From Novosphingobium profundi (GTDB lineage: Bacteria; Pseudomonadota; Alphaproteobacteria; Sphingomonadales; Sphingomonadaceae): a stretch of 64,000 nt of DNA. Under the pieces are notes generated by a model. It was not told where the DNA came from. It did no database searches and was given only the letters and a program-made list of their open reading frames with translations. The position numbers and the translations under genes are program-made. Shown piece by piece: positions 1 to 8,740 of this stretch (positions within the stretch are counted from its first letter, which is position 1; each line of letters starts with the position of its first letter). Location: the NCBI RefSeq assembly GCF_018491765.1, contig NZ_JABWCU010000013.1:1-64000 (forward strand). Direction: 5' to 3'.

Positions 1-34
1 CACAGACTCGCGCCTAACATCCTTGCTGCCAAGT

Positions 35-74
35 GCAAAATGATGGCGGCCGGGGCCCTGTGGGCTCCGGCCGC
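35..74 (-). terminator. Probable intrinsic terminator after the ardC operon
   Basis: A 13-bp inverted repeat (46-58 against 62-74, one mismatch, 3-nt loop) lies just after the stop codon at 82 of the minus-strand small gene. On that strand a short T run follows a few bases after the stem. Confidence 0.5.
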
Positions 75-81
75 GCGCATA

Positions 82-366
82 TCACCATCCCTTGCGTTCC
101 TGACGGCGCAGAGAACTGGCGATCATTTCGATTGCATGGGCCAGATGGGTCTCGGCCTGCGCGTTCGAGATACCAAGTTCGGCCGCGATCCGGGGCACGT
201 TCAAGCCTTCGATGCGGGCCAGACGAAAGGCCGCGTGCTCGGCATCGGGAAGCGAGGCCATCGCGCGCATATAGCGCCGGTGCCGGGGATCGGAGACTTC
301 CGTAAAGGCGCCCTTGAGGAACGCCTCCCGGATGCGCTGGACGAGGAAAGCAAGAGGCCGGATCAT
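82..366 (-). CDS. Small sigma-70 region 4-like helix-turn-helix protein
   Basis: This 94-residue protein has a C-terminal helix-turn-helix: residues about 45-90 (ASLPDAEHAAFRLARIEGL, then PRIAAELGISNAQAETHLA) resemble sigma factor region 4. There is no region 2, so it cannot be a complete sigma factor. Its ATG at 366 overlaps the ardC TGA in an ATGA arrangement, so it is translationally coupled to ardC and should be part of the same element transcript. The same frame stays open upstream to 627, but that part is the antisense shadow of ardC. It could regulate transcription in the element; no target is visible. Confidence 0.7.
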   Translation of the reverse strand: MIRPLAFLVQRIREAFLKGAFTEVSDPRHRRYMRAMASLPDAEHAAFRLARIEGLNVPRIAAELGISNAQAETHLAHAIEMIASSLRRQERKGW

Positions 367-1250
367 GCTCCATCCTCCCCGAAGGCAAGGAGGTAATCGG
401 CGGCCTTGCTGGCGGCACTGGCCGCACGAAAGATCGCCTTTTCGTCCTCGCGCAATACGGTGAGCCACGCCCCGATATAGTCGGAATGCCGCACGCTTGG
501 CGCGATCCCCAAGGAGGCGCAAACAAAGGCGCTGGTCATCTCGGCAACCAGTTCCTCCCGGCCATACTTCGCGGAACGATAACGCCCCGACTGGTCCCGG
601 TTGAGGCGGGTGGGATGCCCGGTCCAATGCCCCAGTTCGTGCAGCGCCGTGCGGTACCAGTTGATCGGATCGGGGAAAGCAACCTGTGGCGGCACCATCA
701 CGAAGTCTTCGCCCGGGGCATAGTAGGCCTCGCGCCCACCAATCCGAACGTCCGCGCCCGACAGTGCGATGATCCGGTCGGCCTCGATCCGCGTCATGAC
801 CGGATCAGGTACGCTCGCGGCCACCCCGGCCTCGATGGGAAGACCTTCGCACTGGTCGAGATTGAAGACCGTGAACCTCTTAAGGAACGCCACGGTGCGC
901 GCGTCACGCTCCTCGCTCCGGGCCTTCTGCGCCTCGTCCTTGGGCGTGAAACGATCCGCGTAACAAATGACCGTTCCCTTCTCCCCGCGCTTGACGTTGC
1001 CGCCTGCCTTCTCGGCCTGCTTGTAGGTAAGCCAGCGCTGCGAGGAATAGCCGCCCCCGATCCCGGCTGCCCACAAGATCAGCACGTTTATGCCACTGTA
1101 GATGCGCCCGGTTACCCCGTTGTGCGGCATCGTCACCGGGCACCGCGCGGCGTCCCACGGCTGCACCCACGGCACGCGGCCTTCTTCCAGATCGGCAATG
1201 ATCCGGTTCGTGACTTCTCCATAGAGGCTCTGACGGTTCTCCTTGGCCAT
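363..1250 (-). CDS. ardC: ArdC family antirestriction protein (ssDNA-binding domain plus zincin-like domain)
   Basis: This 295-residue protein has the ArdC layout. An N-terminal domain (about 5-125, with VPWVQPWD and the conserved INVLILW segment) is the DUF1738 ssDNA-binding region. A C-terminal zincin-like domain carries HELGH at residues 204-208 and a downstream REELVAEM glutamate (232-238) as candidate zinc ligands. Family members protect incoming conjugative DNA from host restriction. It is followed by the overlapping sigma-like gene and preceded by a hairpin-rich non-coding region. The length matches full-length ArdC and nothing looks broken. Confidence 0.9.
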   Translation of the reverse strand: MAKENRQSLYGEVTNRIIADLEEGRVPWVQPWDAARCPVTMPHNGVTGRIYSGINVLILWAAGIGGGYSSQRWLTYKQAEKAGGNVKRGEKGTVICYADRFTPKDEAQKARSEERDARTVAFLKRFTVFNLDQCEGLPIEAGVAASVPDPVMTRIEADRIIALSGADVRIGGREAYYAPGEDFVMVPPQVAFPDPINWYRTALHELGHWTGHPTRLNRDQSGRYRSAKYGREELVAEMTSAFVCASLGIAPSVRHSDYIGAWLTVLREDEKAIFRAASAASKAADYLLAFGEDGA

Positions 1251-1648
1251 GCTCCTTCACTCCTTCCTTCAACCGCCATTGACCGGCGCCAGGGTGGCGG
1301 GGGGCGGCAGGAGCGAACCAGCAGCCCCGCCGGCAAAAGGCGGGGCGCACCTGGCAAGGCCGTAACAACGTGAAGGACCCGGGAGCGAAGCGGACGGGTT
1401 GCGTCCCGTCGAGGCGGGGCTATCGGGCAGCGACGCCCCCCGTCACCTTGGAGCCGACAAAGGCCAACGCCGCCGCGCGGGTCTGCGCGGCGACCGTTGA
1501 AGGGATGCAAGCCGCATCCCGACCCGCCGAAGGCGGCCCGGAACGCATCAAGCGATCGTTTTGGCCGTGTCACCGAGATGCTAAAGAGCGGCTCGACCGG
1601 CGCGCGAGTGGAGGAAGCGCCCGACGAGGCTAAAAGCCTGGCACGCCC
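1251..1648. other. Non-coding stretch between integrase and ardC
   Basis: About 400 bases hold no convincing gene. Open frames on both strands lack family resemblance and have irregular composition. The notable content is a series of GC-rich hairpins between 1324 and 1536, listed separately. Nothing is recognised at 1540-1648 beyond the sequence after the integrase stop codon. Confidence 0.6.
1324..1536 (-). ncRNA. Candidate structured RNA or single-strand promoter region upstream of ardC
   Basis: Five perfect inverted repeats stand in a row: 1324-1344 (7-bp stem), 1393-1410 (6 bp), 1471-1492 (8 bp), 1502-1520 (7 bp) and 1524-1536 (5 bp, 3-nt loop). They lie 75-290 bases upstream of the ardC start, on its 5' side. 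Such density suggests a folded leader RNA or hairpins that act in single-stranded transferred DNA. Antirestriction genes of conjugative plasmids are known to be expressed from folded single-strand promoters, but the link here is inference. Strand is assigned only by the direction of ardC. Confidence 0.35.
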
Positions 1649-2806
1649 TTAGCGGCTTATCCGTGATGAGGTGCAAAAAGACGCCCAATCGTTCATCATG
1701 ATCCGACGCTTCTCCAGCAAGTTGCCGCGCCGATAGGCCGCCTCGGTCTTGTCCTTGACGGCATGGGCGAGGGCCGCCTCGGCAACGTCGCCGGAGTGAT
1801 TGGTCGTCTCGCTCACCCAATCGCGAAAGGCCGAGCGAAAGCCGTGAGCGGTGTAGGGCTCTTTCATTTCCTTGAGGAGCTTGGTCAGAGTCATATCGGA
1901 CAAAGGCGCATTGCGGCGTGCCCCCGGAAAAATCAGCGGGCAATTGGCTATACGAAGTTCAAGGCAACGTTCGAGGATACAAAGGGCAGGGCGCGTGAGT
2001 GGCACGACATGCTCGCGCTGGGCCTTCATTCGCTCTTTCGGAAGTGTCCAAAGTCCAACTTTCAAGTCGATCTCGTCCCAGGTCGCGTGCCGCACTTCGC
2101 CAGAACGTGCCGCTGTCAGGATCGCAAATTGAAGGGCCAGACGACTGAACGATTCGCGCTCTCGCAGACGAAAAACGAACGCGGGCACCTTGTCATAGGG
2201 CATGGCCGCGAAATGGCCGTCCTTCTTGGGTTGGCGCGGCAGACCGCGCGTAACCGCACGCATGGGCGCCTCTGACTCGCGGTAGCCCGACGCGTAGGCC
2301 CAGTCGAGTATCGTTCCGATCCGTTGGCGGACCCGCCGCGCGGTCTCGGGCTTGGAAAGCCAGATCTCGGCGAGCAAACCACGAATCATGGGTCCCGTGA
2401 TGTCATTGACTTGAAGATGCCCGATATGGGGGAAGGCATATGCCTCAAGCGTACTCGACCATTGGGCTTCGTGCTTCTCGTTGCGCCAGGTCTTGCGATG
2501 CGCGGCCAGAACCTTGGCTGCGGCTTCGCGAAAAGTCGGGATCCCCTGCGCCTTTCGCCGCTCGAAGATCGGATCGAGCCCAAGTTCAACCCAACTTCGG
2601 ATCTCCCGGGCTCGTTCGCGCGCATCGGCAAGCGATACCTTCGCGGCGCTGCCGAGCCCGAAGTCGCGGCGCATTCCATGCTTCTGTACCCGGCACACCC
2701 AGCTTTTCGAACCAGTAGGCTGGACGACGAGGTAGAGGCCGTCACCATCGCCCAACCGGCCCGGACGCCGGGCTGCCTTCACAGCCGTTGCGGAGAGCTT
2801 TCCCAT
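1649..2806 (-). CDS. Tyrosine-type integrase, P4/DUF4102 family
   Basis: This 385-residue site-specific recombinase has an N-terminal arm-binding DUF4102 domain (about 1-90, with the GDGDGLYLVV motif), a core-binding domain (95-195) and a catalytic domain. The catalytic set is visible as R234 (TAARSGEVRH), H321 and R324 (HGFRSAFRDW), H348 and nucleophile Y358. The ATG at 2806 is chosen because MGKLSATAVKA is the usual family start; an earlier in-frame start at 2851 adds 15 atypical residues. The gene points away from tRNA-Ser, the usual layout for an element inserted at the tRNA 3' end. It appears intact, so excision may still be possible. Confidence 0.92.
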   Translation of the reverse strand: MGKLSATAVKAARRPGRLGDGDGLYLVVQPTGSKSWVCRVQKHGMRRDFGLGSAAKVSLADARERAREIRSWVELGLDPIFERRKAQGIPTFREAAAKVLAAHRKTWRNEKHEAQWSSTLEAYAFPHIGHLQVNDITGPMIRGLLAEIWLSKPETARRVRQRIGTILDWAYASGYRESEAPMRAVTRGLPRQPKKDGHFAAMPYDKVPAFVFRLRERESFSRLALQFAILTAARSGEVRHATWDEIDLKVGLWTLPKERMKAQREHVVPLTRPALCILERCLELRIANCPLIFPGARRNAPLSDMTLTKLLKEMKEPYTAHGFRSAFRDWVSETTNHSGDVAEAALAHAVKDKTEAAYRRGNLLEKRRIMMNDWASFCTSSRISR

Positions 2807-2951
2807 GGCCAAAATTCTCCCACATTCTTTCCCACATTTCCAATCGGTCACCGGTGGATGGGGCTGGATGCAGAAGGACGCGAATCACCAACCAAGCCAA
2901 GGAAACCCTTGGACTTTTCAGTGTTCGGCTGGATGTAGAAAGAGTGGCTAA

Positions 2952-3041
<90 letters not shown>

Positions 3042-3195
3042 GCTAGAAGTGCCGCTGCAGGATGAACCTGCGAGGTCAGGAAGAAGCGCGCCGATAATCC
3101 ACTTGGGCGAGCTTGCCAAGCCCAAAAATCATAAAAAGGCGCATCAATTTTCAGCCTTGCTTGCTCTGACCTCGTGCGAGGCCTATATTGAAGGG

Positions 3196-3576
3196 ATGAA
3201 CAGAGCGTCCTTTTTCTCGCCACAGGCCGGACGCGTGATCGATGCACCGCGCCAGATGCGTGCGCGCTTCGCCATCGGGGACATCGTCCGACACCGCGAG
3301 CATGATTTTCGCGGGGTTGTCTTCGACATCGATCCGGTCTTCGCGAACAGTGAAGAGTGGTACGAATCGATCCCGGCCGAGATTCGGCCCGGACGCGAGC
3401 AACCCTATTACCACCTCCTCGCCGAAACCGACGATTCGAGCTACGTGGCCTACGTCAGCCAGCAGAACCTTGTGGCCGACAGTGAAGGCGGCCCGGTCGA
3501 GCACCCCTCGCTGTCGCAGATCTTCGAAGATTACCGCAACGGGCACTACCAGCTGCGACGCGGCCTCGCGCACTAG
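3196..3576 (+). CDS. hspQ: HspQ, hemimethylated-DNA-binding/heat shock protein (YccV family)
   Basis: This 126-residue protein carries the YccV-like domain: ARFAIGDIVRHREHDFRGVV near residue 22, then a DIDPVFANSEEWY segment, YYHLLAE and YVAYVSQQNL. HspQ in enterobacteria influences stability of mutant DnaA and acts as a Lon specificity enhancer; the alphaproteobacterial role is less clear. The ATG at 3196 is preceded by GAAGGG. It starts just outside the integrated element, about 155 bases from the tRNA, and is transcribed divergently from it. It is a single gene with no obvious partner. Confidence 0.9.
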   Translation: MNRASFFSPQAGRVIDAPRQMRARFAIGDIVRHREHDFRGVVFDIDPVFANSEEWYESIPAEIRPGREQPYYHLLAETDDSSYVAYVSQQNLVADSEGGPVEHPSLSQIFEDYRNGHYQLRRGLAH

Positions 3577-3642
3577 GCGGGACCCGAGGCGACGATACCT
3601 CGGGCGATGCCCCAAGCTCCCCTGGCGCTGCCGGCCCCGGCC

Positions 3643-5898
3643 TCAGATCGCCCAGTCGCCGTTCTCGGCGCGTGCCAGGGCGCGGGTCGCGGTCACCGCG
3701 CCGGTTGCGACGAGGTATTCGAGGTCGCCGGCCGGGATCGGGCGCGAGAAGGCGAAGCCCTGCAGTTCGTGGCATCCCAGTTCGCGCAGGAAGCGCATCT
3801 GGCCTTCGGTCTCGACACCCTCCGCCGTCACCTGCAACCCGTTCACCTTGGCAAGGTTGACGATCGCCTCGACGATCGCCGCACCGCGCGGCGTCTCGAT
3901 CGCCTGCACGAACGAGCGATCGACCTTGATGCGATCGACCGCCATGTCGCGGATGTGACTGAGCGAGGAATAGCCGGTTCCGAAATCGTCCAGCGCACAG
4001 GCCACCCCCATCTGGCGCAAGCTGGCGATAGTCCGGGCCACGTCGCTCGACGAACCCATCAGCACGGTTTCAGTCAGCTCGAGCTCGAGGCGATGGCCCG
4101 AAACGCCCGCTTCCTCGAGCAGCACGCGCACTGTCTCGGCGAAACTCGGCTCCTGCATCTGCGAGGGTGACACGTTGACGCTGATGCGCAAGTCCGGCCA
4201 GGTTCGCGCGTCGCGCAGGGCCTGGCGCAGGACGAGCTCGCCCAGCGGCTCGATCAGCCCCGATTCCTCGGCCTGGTCGATGAACTCGCCCGGCCCCACC
4301 AACCCGCGCTCGGGATGCTCCCAGCGCACCAGCGCCTCGACCGCGGTCATCATCCCGCTCGCGCTGGAGTAGATCGGCTGGTAATGTACGCGAAACTGCT
4401 CGGGCGCCTCGTGAAGCGCGACCCGCAGCGCCTGGACGACGCCCTCGCGCTCGCGAATATCCTCGTCCATCTCGCTAGAGAAGAACACGTAACGGCCACG
4501 ACCGCCCGCCTTGGCCGCGTAGAGAGAAATGTCCACCCGGCGGCTGAGCTCGGTGCGCAGCACACAATCCTGGGGCGACAACACCACGCCCAGGCTGGCG
4601 CCGATGAAGGCCTTGGCCCCCGCCAGCGCGAAAGGTCGTGCCAGGTCCTCGACGATGCGCGTGGAGATCGCCTCGACCGCCGCGCGATCCTGCGGATCGT
4701 TGATGACGACGGCGAACTCGTCGCCGCCCATCCGCGCCACGATGTCGGTCTCGCGCACTTGCGCGCGCAAGCGCTGGGCGACCTGCCGAATGAGTTCATC
4801 GCCCGCGGGGTGGCCGAGCGTGTCGTTGATCTGCTTGAAACGGTCGAGATCGATGCACAGCAGGGCAAGCGAGGCCTTGCCGTCACGGCACCGATCGAGC
4901 GCCTGGTCGAGCTGCGCTTCGAACAGGATCCGATTGGCAAGCCCGGTCAGGGGATCGTGGAGCGCCTGGTATTGCGCCTCGGTGCGGCTCTCCTCGAGAT
5001 CGCGCGTGCGCCGCACCAATCGGCTGGCGAGGACGTAGACGATCGAGGCGGCCAGGAGGACGACCACCAGCGCCACCGGAGCGAGCGCGGAAAGAACCCG
5101 TGTCCCCGGATCGAAGGCATTCCAGGCGAGATAGCCGATCGTCGTGCCCGAACGCGCGCGCAGCGGCACCGAGGTCTCGGGCGAAGTCCGCGAGGGAATC
5201 GACTGGAAATGCATTCCCGAAAGGCTGAAATTGCGCGCCAGGGCATCGAAGAGCGCGCCATCGAGGAAGGTCACCCCCACGACGAACGCGCCCCCGGCGT
5301 CCGCACGCCCCTCGCCGCCGTTTGCGCCCGGCACCGGCTGCACCACCAGAAGCGCCGGGCGGCCACGCAGGATGCGGATATCGGCAAGCGGCGGCCGGCG
5401 GGCCGGCATCTTCGCCGCGCTCGCGGGTTCCGCGGCAAGCCGCGAGCGAGCCAGAGCGACCAGCGCATCGGCGTGGTCCTCGACCGCGATATAGGTGGGC
5501 GCGACCGCCCGGCGTCCTTCACGCAGGGCATAGACGCAGTCGCCACGTCCGTTCAGCAGGTAGGTCTCGTCAAGCCCCGCGTAGCCGGAGAACCAGCGCC
5601 GGGTATAGGCGTCGAGCCAGTCGGTGTCGGGACGCCCCGCATTGATCGCCACACGCAAGCGGCGCGAGGTTGCGCCAACCGCGATACTGCGGTCGACTTG
5701 CGCCGTGCTTTGCGCCAGCACCGAAAGGGCCGTGACCCGGTCGCGCTCGCGTGCCATGCCATCGACTTGCCGCGCGGACCATTGCAACAAGACGACAAGC
5801 AGCGAGCCCAGAACCAGGATGGCCAGGGACAGGATCAGCGCGAAGGCCGAGAATCGCGATTCCCGTTTCGCCCGCGGAAGGGCACGTCTCTCTCTCAC
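3643..5898 (-). CDS. Membrane-anchored CHASE4-type sensor with GGDEF and EAL domains
   Basis: This 751-residue protein combines both enzymes of cyclic-di-GMP turnover. Membrane helices at about 17-38 and 270-292 bracket a periplasmic sensor region resembling CHASE4. The GGDEF motif is intact at 391-395 (MGGDEFAVV). The EAL motif is intact at 521-523 (EALVRWEHPERG), and DDFGTGYSSL at 637-646 supports an active phosphodiesterase. The net direction of activity cannot be read from sequence. It is a single gene, convergent with hspQ and followed upstream by the ABC permease on the same strand. Confidence 0.9.
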   Translation of the reverse strand: MRERRALPRAKRESRFSAFALILSLAILVLGSLLVVLLQWSARQVDGMARERDRVTALSVLAQSTAQVDRSIAVGATSRRLRVAINAGRPDTDWLDAYTRRWFSGYAGLDETYLLNGRGDCVYALREGRRAVAPTYIAVEDHADALVALARSRLAAEPASAAKMPARRPPLADIRILRGRPALLVVQPVPGANGGEGRADAGGAFVVGVTFLDGALFDALARNFSLSGMHFQSIPSRTSPETSVPLRARSGTTIGYLAWNAFDPGTRVLSALAPVALVVVLLAASIVYVLASRLVRRTRDLEESRTEAQYQALHDPLTGLANRILFEAQLDQALDRCRDGKASLALLCIDLDRFKQINDTLGHPAGDELIRQVAQRLRAQVRETDIVARMGGDEFAVVINDPQDRAAVEAISTRIVEDLARPFALAGAKAFIGASLGVVLSPQDCVLRTELSRRVDISLYAAKAGGRGRYVFFSSEMDEDIREREGVVQALRVALHEAPEQFRVHYQPIYSSASGMMTAVEALVRWEHPERGLVGPGEFIDQAEESGLIEPLGELVLRQALRDARTWPDLRISVNVSPSQMQEPSFAETVRVLLEEAGVSGHRLELELTETVLMGSSSDVARTIASLRQMGVACALDDFGTGYSSLSHIRDMAVDRIKVDRSFVQAIETPRGAAIVEAIVNLAKVNGLQVTAEGVETEGQMRFLRELGCHELQGFAFSRPIPAGDLEYLVATGAVTATRALARAENGDWAI

Positions 5899-6019
5899 TC
5901 GCGCGACAGTGCCTACATAACTGCGTAAAATTCGTTAAGGACTTTTGGCAGGACGACACTAACTGCCGCATCTCTTGCACGCTGCGCCGGATCCGGCCCC
6001 GCCGGACCGGAACCCGGGC

Positions 6020-6898
6020 TCAGCCCTTGAGCTTCCAGCCCGAGCGCAGGACCAGGTACACGAGGACCGCGAGTGCGAGGTCGACGAGCGTCATCCCCAG
6101 CGCGCTGTGCAGCACGGCGAGGTTCGTGTCGCCGATGTCGCTTTCGCCCAGGAACCCGAAGCGGAAGCCCGAAATCACGTAGAAGAACGGATTGACCCGG
6201 CTGACCGCCTGGAACGCCGGCGCGAGGTTGTCGATCACGTAGAACGTGCCCGAAAGCAGCGAAAGTGGCGCGATGACGAAATTCGTGACGGCCGCGTTGT
6301 GGTCGAACTTCTCGGCCCAGATCGACGAGAGCAGCCCCAGCAGCGCCAGGAAGACCGAGCCGATCAGGCCGAACCACACGACGGCCCAGGGATGCGCCAT
6401 CGAGAGGTCGACGCCCGGCCACAGCAGCATTGCCGCCGTGAGCGCGAGGCCGACGAGGAGCGCGCGGGTCACGGCCGCGCCAACCATGGCGGCCATCAGT
6501 TCGGCCTCGCTGAGCGGAGGCATCAGGTAGTCGATGATGGTGCCCTGCACCTTGCCCGCCAGGAACGAGAAGCTCGAATTGGCGAAAGCGTTCTGCATCA
6601 TGCCCATGACGATGAGCCCGGGCGCGACGAACGTCGCGAAGTTGACACCCAGCACCATGCGGTCCCCGCGCCCCATCGCCAGCGTGAAGATCACGAGGAA
6701 GAGCAGCGTGGTGATCGCCGGTGCCCAGATCGTCTGCGTCTGGACCTTGAAGAAGCGGCGCACCTCCTTCATATAAAGGGTAGCGAGCCCGACCCAGTTC
6801 ACCGTGTGGATGATGGGCTCGCCCTTTGCCGGAAAACGACGGGGCTCGATGGTCCTGTCCGTGGGCAGGAGTGCGGTCGAATTCGTTTGATCGTCCAT
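6020..6898 (-). CDS. ABC-2 type transporter permease
   Basis: This 292-residue integral membrane protein has about six hydrophobic segments and the ABC-2 membrane domain (family of NodJ/YadH exporters), with conserved stretches FVAPGLIVMGMMQNAF and LSGTFYVIDNLAPAFQ. No ATPase gene lies beside it, so the partner is elsewhere. The substrate is unknown; family members export polysaccharides, lipids or drugs. The ATG at 6898 is chosen because the frame upstream is the antisense shadow of gcrA. It is divergent from gcrA, with about 97 bases between their starts. Confidence 0.85.
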   Translation of the reverse strand: MDDQTNSTALLPTDRTIEPRRFPAKGEPIIHTVNWVGLATLYMKEVRRFFKVQTQTIWAPAITTLLFLVIFTLAMGRGDRMVLGVNFATFVAPGLIVMGMMQNAFANSSFSFLAGKVQGTIIDYLMPPLSEAELMAAMVGAAVTRALLVGLALTAAMLLWPGVDLSMAHPWAVVWFGLIGSVFLALLGLLSSIWAEKFDHNAAVTNFVIAPLSLLSGTFYVIDNLAPAFQAVSRVNPFFYVISGFRFGFLGESDIGDTNLAVLHSALGMTLVDLALAVLVYLVLRSGWKLKG

Positions 6899-6995
6899 GC
6901 CCCGGCGACTATCGGCTGATGTTTGGCATGGCAAGCGCCAGCTTTTGAATTTCGGATGGTCCCTTCGGGGCTGTCCTGTGAGGAACGGAACAGGA

Positions 6996-7700
6996 ATGAG
7001 CTGGACGGACGAGCGCATCGAGAAGCTGACCAAGATGTGGGAAGGCGGGGCAACCGCCAGCCAGATCGCGGAAGAACTCGGAGGCGTCAGCCGCAATGCG
7101 GTCATCGGCAAGGCCCATCGCCTTGGCCTCAAGGCACGCCCTTCACCGGTGAAGGCCAACGAGAAGCCGGCGCGTCCGGCAACGCCCAAGAAGGCCAAGC
7201 CGGCCCCCGAAGCCCCCGCCGCGGCCCCGGTCGCGAGCGAATCGAAGCCCGTCGCGCCGGCCTCGCCAGCGCGCGCGCCGCTGACCGCCCGCCCGCAGGC
7301 CCCGGCTCCCGCCGCGCCCGCCGAAGCCTCGGGCGAAGCCTCGGAAAAGCCCGCTGCGGACCAGCCGCGAATCGTCTCGGTCGGCCCCGGCGGCTTCCTG
7401 CGCCAGGGCCCCGGCGACCAGCAGCCGCCGATTCCGCCCGCACCGCCGCGCCGCCTCGTGCCGGCCAAGCCGAGCGCCGAGGTCGCCGACAAGACCAGCC
7501 TGCTCGACCTCAACGACCGCATCTGCCGCTGGCCGATGGGTCACCCGGGCGAGCCGGACTTCCATTTCTGCGGCGAGAAGGTCAATCCGGGCTTCCCGTA
7601 TTGCGTCGACCACTGCGGCCGCGCGTACCAGGCCCAGCTTCCGCGCGGTTCGCGCCGTCCGCCCCCGCCGCTGCCCTTCGGCGGCCCACGCGTGCGCTGA
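6996..7700 (+). CDS. gcrA: GcrA cell cycle regulator
   Basis: This 234-residue protein begins with the GcrA helix-turn-helix (MSWTDERIEKLTKMWEGG, then SASQ-type helix and SRNAVIGKAHRLGL) and ends with the conserved cysteine-rich segment (ICRWPMGHPGEPDFHFCGEK, YCVDHCGRAY). GcrA binds sigma-70 RNA polymerase and activates promoters with CcrM-methylated GANTC sites in Caulobacter. The ATG at 6996 has CAGGAA just upstream. The linker (about 48-165) is unusually long and rich in Ala, Pro and Lys; the Caulobacter protein is nearer 170 residues. Confidence 0.95.
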   Translation: MSWTDERIEKLTKMWEGGATASQIAEELGGVSRNAVIGKAHRLGLKARPSPVKANEKPARPATPKKAKPAPEAPAAAPVASESKPVAPASPARAPLTARPQAPAPAAPAEASGEASEKPAADQPRIVSVGPGGFLRQGPGDQQPPIPPAPPRRLVPAKPSAEVADKTSLLDLNDRICRWPMGHPGEPDFHFCGEKVNPGFPYCVDHCGRAYQAQLPRGSRRPPPPLPFGGPRVR

Positions 7701-7779
7701 CCTGACGGCGGGAATGGGCCTATTCGCCCTTCCCGCCTCCCTGCCCTCGGGCACCCTGCCAGATCGGGAGACCGGCCCC

Positions 7780-8532
7780 GTGATTCGCTTGCTTCGCCTC
7801 CGCTCCGGAACCGTGCATCTGGCGGCCGCCGCGCTGAGCCTGGCGGCACTGGCGGCCGCACCGGCCACCTTGCGGGCGCAGGAAGCCCCCGCCGGCACGC
7901 CACCGGCAGCGCAGGCCCAAGCGCCCGCGCCCGAACCGATCGCCTATGCCTACGTCGCGCTCAAGACCGCGCAGGGCACGATAACCCTCGCGCTCGACAC
8001 CACGCACGCGCCCAAGACCTCCGCCAATTTCCTGAAGTACGTCGACGCGAAAAATCTCGACGGCGCGCAGTTCTACCGCGCAATGCATCTCGCCTATGCG
8101 CAGGACGACGATCAGGGCCTGCTCCAGGGCGGCGTGCGCAATGCGGCCAAGCTGCTCCCTCCGGTTGCTCACGAAAGCACCAACCAGACCGGTATCCTGC
8201 ACAAGGCCGGGACGATCTCGATGGCCCGCTTCGCACCGGGCACGGCCACCGCCGACTTCATGATCCTGCTCTCCGACATGCCCGCGCTCGACGCCGAGAA
8301 GGGCAACACCGGCCAGGATCCCGGCGCGGGCTTCGCGGCCTTCGGCCACGTCGTAGCGGGCATGGACGTCGTCAGGGCGATCTGGTCGCAGCCGCGCTCG
8401 GCAACCAAGGGCGAAGGCGTCATGAAGGGCGACATCCTCGAGAACGAGGTCACCATCCTCAGCGCGCGCCGCGTGGCGTCGCCACCGGCAACCCCGGCCA
8501 CCACCCCTCGCGAGACCCCGCCTACCCTGTAA
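7780..8532 (+). CDS. Secreted or periplasmic cyclophilin-type peptidyl-prolyl isomerase
   Basis: This protein of about 250 residues has a signal peptide (RLLRLRSGTVHLAAAALSLA, ending near LRAQ), a Pro/Ala-rich spacer and a cyclophilin domain: VALKTAQGTITLALDTTHAP, ANFLKYVD, FYRAMH, GTISMAR and FGHVVAGMDVVRAI. It should assist folding in the periplasm. The GTG at 7780 is preferred because GGGAG lies 9 bases upstream and the signal peptide then sits at the N terminus; an ATG at 7714 adds 22 residues. It follows gcrA by about 80 bases. The classical arginine and tryptophan active-site positions are degenerate. Confidence 0.85.
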   Translation: MIRLLRLRSGTVHLAAAALSLAALAAAPATLRAQEAPAGTPPAAQAQAPAPEPIAYAYVALKTAQGTITLALDTTHAPKTSANFLKYVDAKNLDGAQFYRAMHLAYAQDDDQGLLQGGVRNAAKLLPPVAHESTNQTGILHKAGTISMARFAPGTATADFMILLSDMPALDAEKGNTGQDPGAGFAAFGHVVAGMDVVRAIWSQPRSATKGEGVMKGDILENEVTILSARRVASPPATPATTPRETPPTL

Positions 8533-8740
8533 TTCCTCGGAGGGGCAGGAAAACCAAGCACCAACCCTGTCCGTCCTAGACTGAAGCCTCTCTCCAACAG
8601 CACCCTGGCCCCGCGCCATTCGGTGGAGTGCACGCTTTGGCAGGTGGCAACACGCATGGTGACGATCGCGCCTGGAATGCACGGTGCGGGGGCGCATCCC
8701 TCCCGCAATTCAACGACTCCGACCGGTCGGGAAGGTTGCG

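Larger units (their letters stand above)
1..2951. mobile_element. Right end of an element integrated at tRNA-Ser(CGA), continuing past the window start
   Basis: A tyrosine integrase (minus strand, start near 2806) lies directly beyond the 3' end of tRNA-Ser(CGA), which ends at 2952. Farther in are ardC and a small coupled gene, typical cargo of conjugative or integrative elements. tRNA 3' ends are the usual attachment sites of this P4-type integrase family. The distal att copy would lie left of position 1, so the element's size and other cargo are unknown. The boundary at the tRNA is inferred from layout; no second tRNA 3' fragment is seen in the window. Confidence 0.7.
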
